Shown piece by piece: positions 1-8,639 of a stretch of 64,000 nucleotides of DNA; within the stretch, counting starts at the first letter, position 1; each line of letters begins with the position of its first letter. The stretch is from NCBI RefSeq assembly GCF_028994805.1, contig NZ_JAJQQP010000005.1:340183-404182 (forward strand). The letters run 5' to 3'. Both the position numbers and the translations under genes were made by a program. Source of the stretch: Promicromonospora iranensis. GTDB taxonomy: Bacteria > Actinomycetota > Actinomycetes > Actinomycetales > Cellulomonadaceae. The notes under the pieces are model-generated. The model saw only the letters and a program-made list of their open reading frames with translations. It searched no databases and was not told the DNA's origin.

Positions 1-383
1 CTCGCGGCGCGCCGTTCCCAGTGGAGCGCGTCGCCGACACCCCACCTCAGCCCGTAGCTCTGGGAGGAGCTGGCGACCAGCGGCGTAGCCGTACCGATCA
101 CCGTGCAGCCGCGCGGCAGCACCCAGGGGTAGTGGCAGTGGCTGCGCTGTCCGTTCCAGCTGCCGGCCTGTCGGGACAGCGGACGGAGGACGCCCAGGTC
201 GGCGAGAGCCTCCGGCCGGTTCGGGCTGGACCAGTCGAGGTCGAGCACGTCTGCCAGCTCCTCGTCCGCATCCAGGCCGGTGACCTGCGCCGCGGCCCAC
301 TCACCGAGGTCGGCGTGCCAGGTCACGACGACGTCTCCCGGCGTGAGCGGGCGGGGTGGGGTCTTGGTGCGCAGGAGAGCCAT
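1..383 (-). CDS. Hypothetical protein, C-terminus cut by window edge
   Basis: Open reading frame running off the left edge on the minus strand; about 127 residues are visible, starting MALLRTKTPPRPLTPGDVVV. It contains a conserved-looking GDVVVTWHADLGEWAAAQVT stretch, as in small actinobacterial proteins of unknown role, and an acidic middle (DADEELADVLDLDW). I do not recognise a family. Start: ATG at 383 lies 7 nt after TACGTT, the leaderless pattern common in this window. An in-frame ATG at 413 would add ten residues but has neither a ribosome site nor a -10. No signal peptide or membrane segment is visible in the part present. Confidence 0.6.
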   Translation of the reverse strand, partial: MALLRTKTPPRPLTPGDVVVTWHADLGEWAAAQVTGLDADEELADVLDLDWSSPNRPEALADLGVLRPLSRQAGSWNGQRSHCHYPWVLPRGCTVIGTATPLVASSSQSYGLRWGVGDALHWERRAA

Positions 384-516
384 GGCCGCAAACGTAGCCG
401 TGGTCACTGACATCGGGCCCGCGCCCGGCACGGTCTGGGCCGGCACCTGGTAGAGCGGGATGCCCTTTCACCCGCACCTTCTCGCGTGCTGAGAGGGTGT
501 CGAAGGTGTGCCAACG

Positions 517-535
517 TAAGGTTAGGCTTACCTGC
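517..535 (+). promoter_or_regulatory. DtxR/IdeR-type iron box overlapping a leaderless -10
   Basis: TAAGGTTAGGCTTACCTGC matches 15 of 19 positions of the DtxR/IdeR consensus TTAGGTTAGGCTAACCTAA. The -10-like TAGGCT (523-528) lies inside it, and 7 nt later comes the GTG at 536. Bound Fe(II)-repressor would therefore block transcription of the importer when iron is plentiful (family knowledge plus inference). Confidence 0.8.
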
Positions 536-1354
536 GTGACTCCAACTGCCCTCCGTGGTGACGATCTTGTGCTGGGCTACCAGCGCACCACCGTCGTGCA
601 CGGTGTCGCCGTGCACCTGACGCCCGGCATCGTGACGGCGCTCGTCGGCCCGAACGGGTCCGGCAAGTCCACGGTGCTGCGCTCGCTCGCCCGCCTGCAC
701 CCGGTGCAGCAGGGGACCGTCAGCCTGGGGCCCACGCCCGACGACGCCGTCGACGCCGCACCGCTGTCCGCTCGCGAGTTCGCGCGCCGCGTCACGCTGC
801 TGGCCCAGTCCCGCCCGCACCCGGCGGGCCTCGAGGTGCGCGACGTCGTGGCGTTCGGCAGGCACCCGCACCGCCGCCGGTTCACGCCGCTGACCGACGC
901 CGACCACACCGCCATCGACCGCGCGATGGACATCACCGGCGTGACCGCCATGGCCCGCCGGGGCGTCGACCAGCTCTCCGGCGGCGAGGTGCAGCGCGTC
1001 TGGCTGGCCACCTGCCTGGCGCAGGAAACCGGCGTCGTGCTGCTGGACGAGCCCACCAACCACCTCGACCTGCGCTACCAGGTCGAGACCCTCGACCTCG
1101 TGCGCGACCTGGCCGAGGAGCACGGCACCGCCGTCGGCATCGTGCTGCACGACCTGGACCACGCCGCGTCCGTCGCGGACTCCGTCGTCCTGCTGCACGG
1201 CGGCCGCGTGCTCGCCGCAGGGGCACCTGCCCAGGTGCTCACGGCGGAGCACCTGTCGCTCGCCTACGGCCTGCCGATCGACGTCACCACCGACCCCGGC
1301 ACCGGACGGGTCCGCGTGCACCCGCGCGGTCGCCACCACGGCCGGACGCGCTGA
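536..1354 (+). CDS. Iron-siderophore ABC transporter, ATP-binding protein
   Basis: A 272-residue ATPase of the FepC/FhuC/BtuD class that would power ferric-siderophore uptake at the inner face of the membrane. Visible motifs: Walker A GPNGSGKST, signature LSGGEVQRVWLA, Walker B VVLLDEPTNHLDL and the H-loop region VLHDLDH. Start: a longer frame opens at GTG 497, but that start lies upstream of the iron box; the GTG at 536 sits exactly where a leaderless transcript from TAGGCT would begin, so I use it. The next two genes encode the lipoprotein and permease of the same importer. A 120-nt gap follows with two copies of CGTGTCACGAA (1431-1441 and 1448-1458), so the downstream genes may have their own control. 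Confidence 0.9.
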   Translation: MTPTALRGDDLVLGYQRTTVVHGVAVHLTPGIVTALVGPNGSGKSTVLRSLARLHPVQQGTVSLGPTPDDAVDAAPLSAREFARRVTLLAQSRPHPAGLEVRDVVAFGRHPHRRRFTPLTDADHTAIDRAMDITGVTAMARRGVDQLSGGEVQRVWLATCLAQETGVVLLDEPTNHLDLRYQVETLDLVRDLAEEHGTAVGIVLHDLDHAASVADSVVLLHGGRVLAAGAPAQVLTAEHLSLAYGLPIDVTTDPGTGRVRVHPRGRHHGRTR

Positions 1355-1474
1355 CCTGGAGAGCCCGCACCGACGCCGTCGGCGCCCGCCGCGCCGGCAC
1401 CTTTCAGACGTACCCGGCAGAACCTCGTCACGTGTCACGAAACTCGACGTGTCACGAAGATCAAGGAGAGACCC

Positions 1475-2500
1475 ATGTCCCTGCGCACAACCGCGTCCCT
1501 GGTGGGCGCCGCACTGCTCCTCCCGCTGACCCTGGCGGCCTGCGGCACCACCGACCCCGGAGCTGCCGCGTCGTCGGCCCCGGACGCGGCCGCCTCGGGC
1601 GACTGCGCCGACGTCACCACCGAGACCGGGCCGGTCTCGCTGACCGACTCGTTCGGCCGCACCGTCGAGCTCGACGAGCCCGCCGAGCGTGTGGCGGTGC
1701 TCGAGTGGCAGCAGACCGAGGACCTCCTCAGCCTGTGCGTGAACCCGGTGGCCGTCGCCGACGTCGAGGGTTATCGCACCTGGGACAGCGCCGAGGAGCT
1801 GCCGGACGGCGTGACCGACGTCGGTACGCGCGGCGAGCCGAACCTCGACGCCCTGTACGCCACCGAGCCGGACCTCGTCGTCATCGAGGCCTACACGCCC
1901 GACGACGAGATCATCGCCAAGCTCGAGGCCTACGACGTGCCGGTACTGGCCACCAAGGGCGCCGACGCGGCGGACCCGATCGCGAACATGCTCACCACGT
2001 TCGACCTCGTCGCGCAGGCCACCGGCCGCACCGAGCGGGCCGCGGCCGTCACCGAGGAGTTCGAGCAGCACCTGGCCGACGCCGAGGCGGCGATCAGCGA
2101 GGCCGCGCCCGAGCACACCGACTTCGTGTACTTCGACGGCTGGATCGACGGCGGCAACGTCACCCTGCGCCCCTTCGGCCAGGGCTCCCTGATCGGTGAG
2201 CTGGGCGAGGAGATCGGTCTGACCAACGCCTGGACCGGCGAGGTCGACCCGGCCTACGGCCTGGGCCAGTCCGACATCGAGGGCATGACGGCGGTCGGCG
2301 ACGCGACCCTCCTGTACACCGGCACCCCGGACCCCGACGGCGACTGGACCACCGAGCTGGACAAGAACGACGTCTGGGCGAGCCTGCCCGCCGTCACCGA
2401 GGACCGGTCGCACGCGTTCCCGGAGCGCATCTGGACGTTCGGCGGCCCGCGGTCCGCGCAGCAGGTCGTCGACGCCTACGTCGACGTCTTCACGAAGTGA
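1475..2500 (+). CDS. Iron-siderophore ABC transporter, substrate-binding lipoprotein
   Basis: A 341-residue FhuD/FepB-type periplasmic-binding-fold protein (PF01497 type), membrane-anchored as a lipoprotein. The N-terminus has a short positive region, a hydrophobic stretch and the lipobox LAAC (cysteine near residue 25). The motif TDSFGRTVELDEPAERVAVLEW is typical of the first lobe, followed by a region (DLVVIEAYTP) characteristic of this fold. It captures a ferric complex outside the cell and passes it to the permease encoded 4 nt downstream. ATG at 1475 has a good AAGGAG site at 1463-1468. The exact siderophore cannot be told from sequence. Confidence 0.9.
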   Translation: MSLRTTASLVGAALLLPLTLAACGTTDPGAAASSAPDAAASGDCADVTTETGPVSLTDSFGRTVELDEPAERVAVLEWQQTEDLLSLCVNPVAVADVEGYRTWDSAEELPDGVTDVGTRGEPNLDALYATEPDLVVIEAYTPDDEIIAKLEAYDVPVLATKGADAADPIANMLTTFDLVAQATGRTERAAAVTEEFEQHLADAEAAISEAAPEHTDFVYFDGWIDGGNVTLRPFGQGSLIGELGEEIGLTNAWTGEVDPAYGLGQSDIEGMTAVGDATLLYTGTPDPDGDWTTELDKNDVWASLPAVTEDRSHAFPERIWTFGGPRSAQQVVDAYVDVFTK

Positions 2501-2504
2501 CGCG

Positions 2505-4643
2505 ATGACGGTCATCCAGTCGTCGTCCACGACGGACAGCTCGCCGCAGGCGCCGGCGTCGCGCCCCGCCGCCTGGGCGTCGGGCGCCGTCACCCTGGTG
2601 GTGCTCGCGCTGGCCGTGCTCCTCGTCGGCGCCTGGCACCTGACGCAGGGCACGTCCGGCGTCGGTGTGGGCGACCTGCTGCGCCTGGCTGGCGGGCAGC
2701 TCGGTGGGCAGAGCGCTGACGACGCCGGGGCGGTCCGCGACATCCTCGTCGGCTCCCGGTTGCCGCGCCTCGCGGCCGGCGTGGCCGTCGGGTTCGCCCT
2801 GGGCGTGGCCGGCGCGCTGTTCCAGTCGATCGCCCGCAACGCGCTGGCCTCGCCGGACACGCTGGCGGTGACCGCCGGCTCCTACCTGGCGGTCGTCGTC
2901 GTGGCCGCCTTCGGGCTGGCCGTACCGCTGTGGGCCTCGGGCGCCGTGGCCTTCGCCGGCGGCATCGCCGCCGCCGGGCTCGTGCTCGGGCTGGCCGGAG
3001 GTGGCGGGTCGTCCACCACGCGCCTGGTGCTCGCCGGGTCCGCCGTCGCACTGGCGCTGCAGGCCGCGGCGTCCGCGCTGCTCATCCTGTTCCAGGCCGA
3101 GACCACCGGGCTGTTCGCCTGGGGGAGCGGCTCGCTGAGCCAGCTCAACCTGACGGCGTTCTGGCGCGCGCTGCCCGTCGTCCTCCTCGCCACCGCGGCC
3201 GGCCTGCTGCTCTCCCGGCGCCTCGACGTGCTCGGCCTCGGCGACGACACGGCCGGCGCGCTGGGCGTCCCCGTGCGCTCGACCCGCGCCGTCGGCGTGC
3301 TGCTCGCCGTGCTGCTGACGGCCACGGCCGTGACCCTCGCGGGGCCGATCGGCTTCGTCGGCCTCGCCGCGCCCGTCGTCGCGAGGCTGCTCGCCCGGGT
3401 GGTCCCCGCGCTGCACCGGCACACGATCCTGCTGCCGGCCGCGGGCCTGCTCGGTGCCTTCGTCGTCGTGCTGGCCGACGCCGTCGTCCGCGCCCTGCTG
3501 GGTGCCGAGGAGGCGCTCGCCGTACCCACCGGCGTCGCGACGACGCTCGCCGGCGCCCTCATCATGGTCCTGCTCGCGCGGCGCCTGCGCGACGCCGGGC
3601 CGTCCCGGACCCCGCCGGCCGCCACCACCGGGCCCCGCAGCGCCCGCCGGTTCGCCGTCGTGCTGAGCATCTGCGTCGCCCTCGCGGTCGGCGTCGCGCT
3701 GCTCGGCCTGCTCGCCGGGTCCACCTGGCTCCGCACCGGAGACATCGCGCTGTGGCTGCAGGACGAGGGCCCGGCTGTGGTCCGGTTCGCCCTCGACGAG
3801 CGCGCGCCGCGCGTGCTGGCCGCGATCGTCGCCGGGGCGGCACTCGCCCTCGCCGGGACGATGGTGCAGGCCACGGCCCGCAACCCGCTGGCCGAGCCCG
3901 GCATCCTCGGGATCACCGGTGGCGCAGGCCTGGGCGCCGTCGTCGTGGTGACCGCCGTGGCCGGGACCGCCTGGGGCAACGGGATCGCGGCGAGCACCGG
4001 CGCCATGCTCGTGGCCGCCGTCATCGGGGGCCTCGTCGCCTTCGGGATCGTCTACCTGCTCGCCTGGCGGGGCGGGCTCCACGCCGACCGGCTCGTGCTC
4101 ATCGGTATCGGCCTGGGGTACCTGACCACCGCGCTGACCACCTTCCTGCTGCTGAACTCCGACCCGTGGAACACGCCGCGCATCTACACCTGGCTGTCGG
4201 GCACCACCTACGGGCGTGACTTCTCCCAGGTCCTGCCCGTCGTGATCGTGCTGGCACTCGCGGTCCCCCTCGCCGTGGTGGTGCGGCGCGAGCTGGACCT
4301 GCTCGCGCTCGATGACGACACGCCGCGCCTGGTGGGCGTCCGCCTGGAGCGCAGCAGGCTGCTCGTGCTCGCGGTGGCGGCGGTGCTGGCCGCGACGAGC
4401 GTGACGGCCGTCGGCGTCGTGGGGTTCGTGGGTCTGGTCGCTCCGCACGCGGCGCGGGCTCTGGTGGGCGGCCGGCATGCGCGGGTGCTGCCGGTGGCGA
4501 TGCTCCTCGGTGCGGTGCTGCTCGGCCTGGCGGACACCCTGGGACGGACGGTCATCGCACCGGCCCAGCTCCCGGCCGGGCTGGCGGTCGCCCTGCTCGG
4601 GGCGCCCTACTTCGTGTGGCTGCTGGCGCGTTCGCGGGCCTGA
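2505..4643 (+). CDS. Fused FecCD-type siderophore permease (FhuB-like)
   Basis: A 712-residue integral membrane protein with two tandem FecCD-type permease halves (about residues 1-345 and 375-712), about twice the usual single-permease length and organised like FhuB. Each half carries the family motif near the start (RLPRLAAGVAVGFALGVAGALFQ; RAPRVLAAIVAGAALALAGTMVQ) and the cytoplasmic-loop region GxxGPIGFVGL / GVVGFVGLVAPHAAR that contacts the ATPase. One fused chain therefore replaces the usual permease pair and matches the single ATPase gene upstream. The start is 4 nt after the binding-protein stop, so the two are probably co-translated. Its 3' end converges on the next gene with only 7 nt between stops. 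Confidence 0.92.
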   Translation: MTVIQSSSTTDSSPQAPASRPAAWASGAVTLVVLALAVLLVGAWHLTQGTSGVGVGDLLRLAGGQLGGQSADDAGAVRDILVGSRLPRLAAGVAVGFALGVAGALFQSIARNALASPDTLAVTAGSYLAVVVVAAFGLAVPLWASGAVAFAGGIAAAGLVLGLAGGGGSSTTRLVLAGSAVALALQAAASALLILFQAETTGLFAWGSGSLSQLNLTAFWRALPVVLLATAAGLLLSRRLDVLGLGDDTAGALGVPVRSTRAVGVLLAVLLTATAVTLAGPIGFVGLAAPVVARLLARVVPALHRHTILLPAAGLLGAFVVVLADAVVRALLGAEEALAVPTGVATTLAGALIMVLLARRLRDAGPSRTPPAATTGPRSARRFAVVLSICVALAVGVALLGLLAGSTWLRTGDIALWLQDEGPAVVRFALDERAPRVLAAIVAGAALALAGTMVQATARNPLAEPGILGITGGAGLGAVVVVTAVAGTAWGNGIAASTGAMLVAAVIGGLVAFGIVYLLAWRGGLHADRLVLIGIGLGYLTTALTTFLLLNSDPWNTPRIYTWLSGTTYGRDFSQVLPVVIVLALAVPLAVVVRRELDLLALDDDTPRLVGVRLERSRLLVLAVAAVLAATSVTAVGVVGFVGLVAPHAARALVGGRHARVLPVAMLLGAVLLGLADTLGRTVIAPAQLPAGLAVALLGAPYFVWLLARSRA

Positions 4644-4650
4644 GCGGCGG

Positions 4651-5706
4651 TCAGCTCCGCCGGGCCTTCGCCATCCGCTCCTCGCGGAGTGCCACTTCGA
4701 GCGCTGCGAAGGCCAGCACGTCCAGGATCAGGCCGAACGCCGCCGTCCACTGCACCGCGCGGAACACGAGCAGCTGCGTGAACAGCAGGCTGACGAGCAC
4801 CGCGCGGCGCATCCAGACGGCGCCGCGCAGATGATTGCGGCGCCCGACCGTGATGCCGACGGCCAGCAACACGACGGACGCGGTGACAGCCGCGAGGATC
4901 GCGACACCGGTCCACTGGGGCAGCCCGGGTACCAGCCCGCGCAGCACGCGGATGCCTACCAGCGCCTCGGCCGCGCCCACGGCCAGGAGCACGCAGATCA
5001 GCAGCCACGCGGCCCAGACCCGGTCCACCAGCGCGTCCAGCCACCGCACGACGCGGTCGACGCCGCCCCGGACCGGGTCGGGCACATCGGTGTCGTCGTC
5101 GGGCACTGCCTCGACCAGCTCGGCGACCAGGTCTGCGCCGGGCTGGCCCGAGCCCTTGGCGGCGAGCTCGCGTGCCTCCGCACGGGCGGTCGGCGTGAAC
5201 CCGCCGGCCAGCCCGGCGGTGAGCCGGTCCGCCGCCACGGCGAGGTACTCGGCAGGATGGTGCGCCCGGCGGCCGTGCAACCCTTCGACGATCAGGACGA
5301 GCACCACCGTGACGAAGTAGATGATCGCCGCGGTCGGCGCGTAGAAGTAGTCGTTGTCCGCGGTCACGAACTTGCCGACCTCGTCGATGAACAGCCCGAA
5401 GCCGACCCCGCCGAGCACCGCGCCGAGCGACCGCGGCACCGGGCCCACGTAGGACAGCAGCAGCATCATCGCCAGCGCCATGAGCAGCCCTCCCCACAGG
5501 ACGTGCGCGAGGTGCAGCCCGCCGCCGCCGATCTGCGGGTAGTCCATGGCGGCCAGGTAGGCGCGGGTTCCGAGCACGGTCACCACGCTCGCCACGAGGA
5601 ACGTCACCAGGTGCCGTACCGCGGCGGTGTCGCGCGGTGCCCCGAGCCGCAGCAGCTGGCCGCGGCCGGCGAGGCCGCCCGGTCCGGTCGTCAGCTCGTT
5701 CGTCAC
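4651..5706 (-). CDS. Integral membrane protein of unknown function
   Basis: A 351-residue protein with seven or eight predicted membrane segments: four in the first half and three or four after an acidic soluble stretch (about residues 185-240). The most distinctive segment, GFGLFIDEVGKFVTADNDYF, places charged residues (D, E, K) in or near a membrane segment and resembles conserved hypothetical actinobacterial membrane proteins. I know of no assigned function. GTG at 5706 is preceded by GGGGAGA, a clear ribosome site; longer in-frame starts would read into the opposite-strand reductase gene. It stands alone between a convergent importer operon and a divergent reductase. Confidence 0.75.
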   Translation of the reverse strand: MTNELTTGPGGLAGRGQLLRLGAPRDTAAVRHLVTFLVASVVTVLGTRAYLAAMDYPQIGGGGLHLAHVLWGGLLMALAMMLLLSYVGPVPRSLGAVLGGVGFGLFIDEVGKFVTADNDYFYAPTAAIIYFVTVVLVLIVEGLHGRRAHHPAEYLAVAADRLTAGLAGGFTPTARAEARELAAKGSGQPGADLVAELVEAVPDDDTDVPDPVRGGVDRVVRWLDALVDRVWAAWLLICVLLAVGAAEALVGIRVLRGLVPGLPQWTGVAILAAVTASVVLLAVGITVGRRNHLRGAVWMRRAVLVSLLFTQLLVFRAVQWTAAFGLILDVLAFAALEVALREERMAKARRS

Positions 5707-5774
5707 GCTGTCTCCCCTCGTACCGTCCGACGGCGATGAGATTCGCCGTGGTCCCCGGTCTGTATCGACGTACC

Positions 5775-5800
5775 GATCAGGCTTCCCGATCAGGCTTCCC
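5775..5800 (+). repeat. Perfect 13-bp tandem duplication
   Basis: GATCAGGCTTCCC occurs twice back to back (5775-5787, 5788-5800), directly upstream of the AGGAGA ribosome site of the next gene. It lengthens the leader without changing the gene; probably a replication-slippage product. Confidence 0.9.
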
Positions 5801-5811
5801 AGGAGACCATC

Positions 5812-6399
5812 ATGACCACTACCTACACGTTCGACGTGTTCTCGAGCCTCGACGGCTTCGGTGCCGCCGGCGGTGACTGGACGGGCTACTGGGGCAAGCA
5901 GGGCCCGGAGCTTCTCGAGCATCGTCTCGCCCTCTACTCGCGGGACCAGCGGATGGTCCTCGGCGCGAACACGTACCGGGCGTTCGCGCAGATGCTGGCC
6001 GAGGGCTCTGAGAGCTCCGAGGACTCCGACGTGCGCGACCCGTGGGTCACCCGGATGCGGAACCTGCCGACAACGGTGGTGTCGAGCACGCTGGAGAGCC
6101 CCCTCGACTGGCCGGACGCGACACTCGTGAGCGGCGACGCCGTCGACGTCGTCGCCCGGCTCAAGGAGGAGTCGGAGGTACCGTTGCGCTCGCACGGCAG
6201 CCTCTCGATGAACCGGGCGCTGATGGCCGCCGGTCTGGTCGACCGGGTCCAGGTGACCCTCTTCCCGGTGATCACCGGCAGGACCGGCCTGGAGCCGATC
6301 TTCCAGGGTGCCGCGGACTTCGACCTCGAGCTGATCGACCACCTGACGCTCGACGGCGACATCCAGGAGCTCGTCTACCAGCCGACACTGCATGGATGA
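5812..6399 (+). CDS. RibD/dihydrofolate-reductase-like family protein
   Basis: A 195-residue single-domain protein of the RibD C-terminal (DHFR-fold) family, which generally binds NAD(P)H and reduces small substrates; the physiological substrate of the solo members is mostly unknown. Visible features: the N-terminal strand YTFDVFSSLDGFGAAGGDW, LGANTYRAF in the position of the nucleotide-binding helix, and the C-terminal SLSMNRALMAAGLVDRVQVT with the GLVDR motif of the family. ATG at 5812 has an AGGAGA site at 5801-5806. Divergent from the membrane protein gene to its left. A second, different member of the family lies at 9674-10429. Confidence 0.85.
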   Translation: MTTTYTFDVFSSLDGFGAAGGDWTGYWGKQGPELLEHRLALYSRDQRMVLGANTYRAFAQMLAEGSESSEDSDVRDPWVTRMRNLPTTVVSSTLESPLDWPDATLVSGDAVDVVARLKEESEVPLRSHGSLSMNRALMAAGLVDRVQVTLFPVITGRTGLEPIFQGAADFDLELIDHLTLDGDIQELVYQPTLHG

Positions 6400-6696
6400 C
6401 GAACCCGTGCCGGCGGAGGCGGAACCGGTGACCACGAGGGGCACCGGCGGTGAGAAAGACAGCGTCTTCTGCTGTGCTGCGGGCCGGGGAGGGCGGACAG
6501 CCGTCGTGCCGGTGCCGGCTCCGGTGTCGGCGGCGCTCGCGGGCATCGCGGTGCCGTTGCCGTCGTCCTGGTGCGCTGCCGGCACTGGCACTGGCACTGG
6601 CACTGGTACTTGAGCGCTGGCGATGCGCGGCTTCACGGGCCTGGTGGTGATGATGACTGTGCTCCTGGCGGGTGCTCGTGAGGGAATCAGCGGTGC
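6400..6696. other. Non-coding gap with a hexanucleotide repeat
   Basis: About 300 nt between two convergent genes. Reading frames here have improbable composition (runs of Pro-Val, Arg or Gly-Thr) and no start signals. It contains four perfect copies of GGCACT plus one variant (6581-6610), a likely slippage-prone simple repeat. A frame from about 6623 gives a short hydrophobic stretch (GLVVMMTVLLAGA) that could be a relic, but I cannot support a gene. Confidence 0.6.
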
Positions 6697-6731
6697 GAGG
6701 CGGCCTGACTGGTCCCAGGTCAGGCCGCCTC
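6697..6731. terminator. Perfect 13-bp stem-loop at convergent gene ends
   Basis: GAGGCGGCCTGAC (6697-6709) pairs perfectly with 6719-6731 around a 9-nt loop. The right arm covers the last codons and stop of the 13E12 gene. No U-tract is evident, as is common in high-GC actinobacteria. It could serve both strands. Confidence 0.75.
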
Positions 6732-8558
6732 AGCGGACGGCGGCGGTGGGTCCGGTGATCGGGTGCCGCCCGTAGCGGAGAGGCTTCCGGCCGACTCGCC
6801 GGTTTCACTGGCTTTCCGGCGTTCGACTTCGATGGGTTCGGGCAGGGTGATGCGGTGTCCGCGGGCGTCGGTGAAGGCCCACCCGGTCTCGATCAGGGCG
6901 CCGGGCACGGTGGCGCTCGTGGTGGTGCCGGTGGTGCTGTCGGCTGTGGTGGTGCCCGTGGTGGTGGGTTTGCCCGTCCAGTGCATGGTGATGCCTCGGG
7001 TGTCGACGAGCTGGTGGTGGTACCAGCACAACAACGCACTGTTGGACACGGAGGTGTCCCCGCCGTGAGCCCAGTGAGTGATCGCGTGGTGCACCTCGCA
7101 CCGTGATGGTGGTTGATCACACCCGGGGAAGACGCAGTGCCGGTCTCTGGCGATCACCGCTCGCCGCATCTGCCCGCTCACCGTCCTCTGCGCCCGGCCG
7201 ACGTCCAGGACGGCGCCGTCGGGTCCGAACACGACCCGGGTGACCGCACTGTCGCAGGCCAGACGGCGCAGCAGTGCTCGTGGGGCGCGGTCACCGGTCT
7301 CGGTGAACACGGGGCCACCACCGGACAGCAGTCCGGACACCGTCAGGGCGCCCACTGGGCCTCTAGTTGCTGGGCCTGCGGCTGGCGGGTCTGCGTTCGT
7401 CGGAGCCAGACCCGTGCCCGTTGCACCTGCACCTGCATCTGTGCTTGTGCTCGGTGCTCCTGTGCCCTTCGTGCGGCCTGGTGCGGTTTGGCCGCAGGTC
7501 AGGCACAGGCCTTCGCGGGTGCGGGTGGCCTGGGCGACCAGCTCGGTCCAGGACACCGTGACATTCAGGTGGGGTGGGATCGCCGCCCCCGGAGAGGCCT
7601 GGTTGGTGTCCAACACCACCCGGGCCACATCTGCCAGACCCTGTGCGCGGCGTTGTGTCGACGTGCGGGTGTCTTCCGCTGAGGGGGCGCCGAGGATTGC
7701 GTTGATCGCCGCGGTGACCAGGAGGCTGTGTTCGTCGGTCAGGAAGCCTGCGAGGTGGTAGCCGCCGAAGGTTTTGGCCAGGTCGAGGAACTCGCCCAGG
7801 GCTGCTTTGTCGTCGTCGGTGTCGTCGGTGTCGGGGTCGGTGATCGTCGCGAACCGGCGTGCCACGATCCGGAACTGGTCCGCGTTCAACGAACCGGCCT
7901 CGCGCAGGACCAGGCCCTCACCCGTGACCAGCGTGCCCTCGGTGACCGCGTCCTCCAACACTCGCGTGATGAGCTGACGGGTGTGCTCACCGTCGGGGTC
8001 CTCGACCGGGTCGGGGAAGTCCACGGGCACGGTCTGCACGAACGCCTCCGGGGTGGTCCGCTCACCCGTGCGGGTGTCGATCAGCCAGGCCAACGCGTCG
8101 GTGCGGGTCTCGCTGGTGGGGGCGACCTTGGTCATCACACGGGCATGGTCCGCACCGAGGGTTCCCGCGACCAGGCCTTCCCGGGTCCCGGGCAGCGCGG
8201 TCGCGAGGCGGCGGGCCATCGTCATGTCCTTGCCCGCTGTCGTCGCCGAGATGCCTTCTCGGATCCGCAGCCAGGTGGTGAACGCGCGGGCCATCCCGCC
8301 TGAGCGCCAGGACCCGTCCGCTTCGATCCTCGACAGCAGGGTGTACCGGACTCCGTCGAGGCGGCCGATCATCCGGCGGATCCGGGTGTGTGCCTCCATC
8401 AGCCGGCCCACGGTCGGGGTGTCCCACCCGTCCAACACCTCCGGATCGGTCAGGACCGCGAGCTCGTCCATCACATTCTCGAACCGGGCCAGCGTCTCCT
8501 CGATCGACTCGGCACTGGGCAGGCCACCGGCTGGCACGCCGTTCATCGACTGATCCAC
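6720..8558 (-). CDS. DUF222 / 13E12-repeat family HNH endonuclease-like protein
   Basis: A 612-residue protein of the actinobacterial 13E12 family: an N-terminal helical DUF222 domain (about residues 20-400) and a C-terminal HNH nuclease motif of the form CVFPGC...CEVHH...HW..GG.T...N..LLCWYHH, with the zinc cysteines and the HNH histidines and asparagine all present. Gly/Thr/Pro-rich low-complexity inserts interrupt it. These proteins are often multicopy and some mycobacterial members are DNA-damage induced; their job is unresolved. Start: GTG at 8558 with AAGGGGG about 10 nt upstream; ATG 8546 is an alternative. Its upstream region has a LexA-like box beside a -10 (8610-8631). Confidence 0.88.
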   Translation of the reverse strand: MDQSMNGVPAGGLPSAESIEETLARFENVMDELAVLTDPEVLDGWDTPTVGRLMEAHTRIRRMIGRLDGVRYTLLSRIEADGSWRSGGMARAFTTWLRIREGISATTAGKDMTMARRLATALPGTREGLVAGTLGADHARVMTKVAPTSETRTDALAWLIDTRTGERTTPEAFVQTVPVDFPDPVEDPDGEHTRQLITRVLEDAVTEGTLVTGEGLVLREAGSLNADQFRIVARRFATITDPDTDDTDDDKAALGEFLDLAKTFGGYHLAGFLTDEHSLLVTAAINAILGAPSAEDTRTSTQRRAQGLADVARVVLDTNQASPGAAIPPHLNVTVSWTELVAQATRTREGLCLTCGQTAPGRTKGTGAPSTSTDAGAGATGTGLAPTNADPPAAGPATRGPVGALTVSGLLSGGGPVFTETGDRAPRALLRRLACDSAVTRVVFGPDGAVLDVGRAQRTVSGQMRRAVIARDRHCVFPGCDQPPSRCEVHHAITHWAHGGDTSVSNSALLCWYHHQLVDTRGITMHWTGKPTTTGTTTADSTTGTTTSATVPGALIETGWAFTDARGHRITLPEPIEVERRKASETGESAGSLSATGGTRSPDPPPPSAEAA

Positions 8559-8609
8559 CGGACCCCCACCCCCTTCGTCGCCTCTAGTTCTCACGTCCTC
8601 GCTGCATCT

Positions 8610-8631
8610 ATTATCTCGAACGTCCGTACGC
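8610..8631 (-). promoter_or_regulatory. Predicted promoter with LexA/SOS-like box
   Basis: On the minus strand GCGTACGGACGTTCGA (8631-8616) has one perfect half (GTTCGA) and a 4-of-6 second half of the Gram-positive SOS box TCGAACNNNNGTTCGA. It abuts GATAAT (8615-8610), a good -10, placing a bound LexA in the -35/-10 spacer. The 13E12 start is about 50 nt downstream. Confidence 0.6.
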
Positions 8632-8639
8632 ATCGCACG

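Noticed and set aside
497..535. GTG 497 as start of the iron ABC ATPase
   Set aside because: It would place the iron box and -10 inside the coding region; the GTG at 536 fits the promoter and the family N-terminus.
404..2860. An 818-codon minus-strand frame over the importer genes
   Set aside because: Antisense to three well-recognised transporter genes; low-complexity Arg/Gly/Asp-rich product.
6581..6610. Short repeats considered as CRISPR-like
   Set aside because: Contiguous GGCACT hexamers without spacers; a simple sequence repeat.
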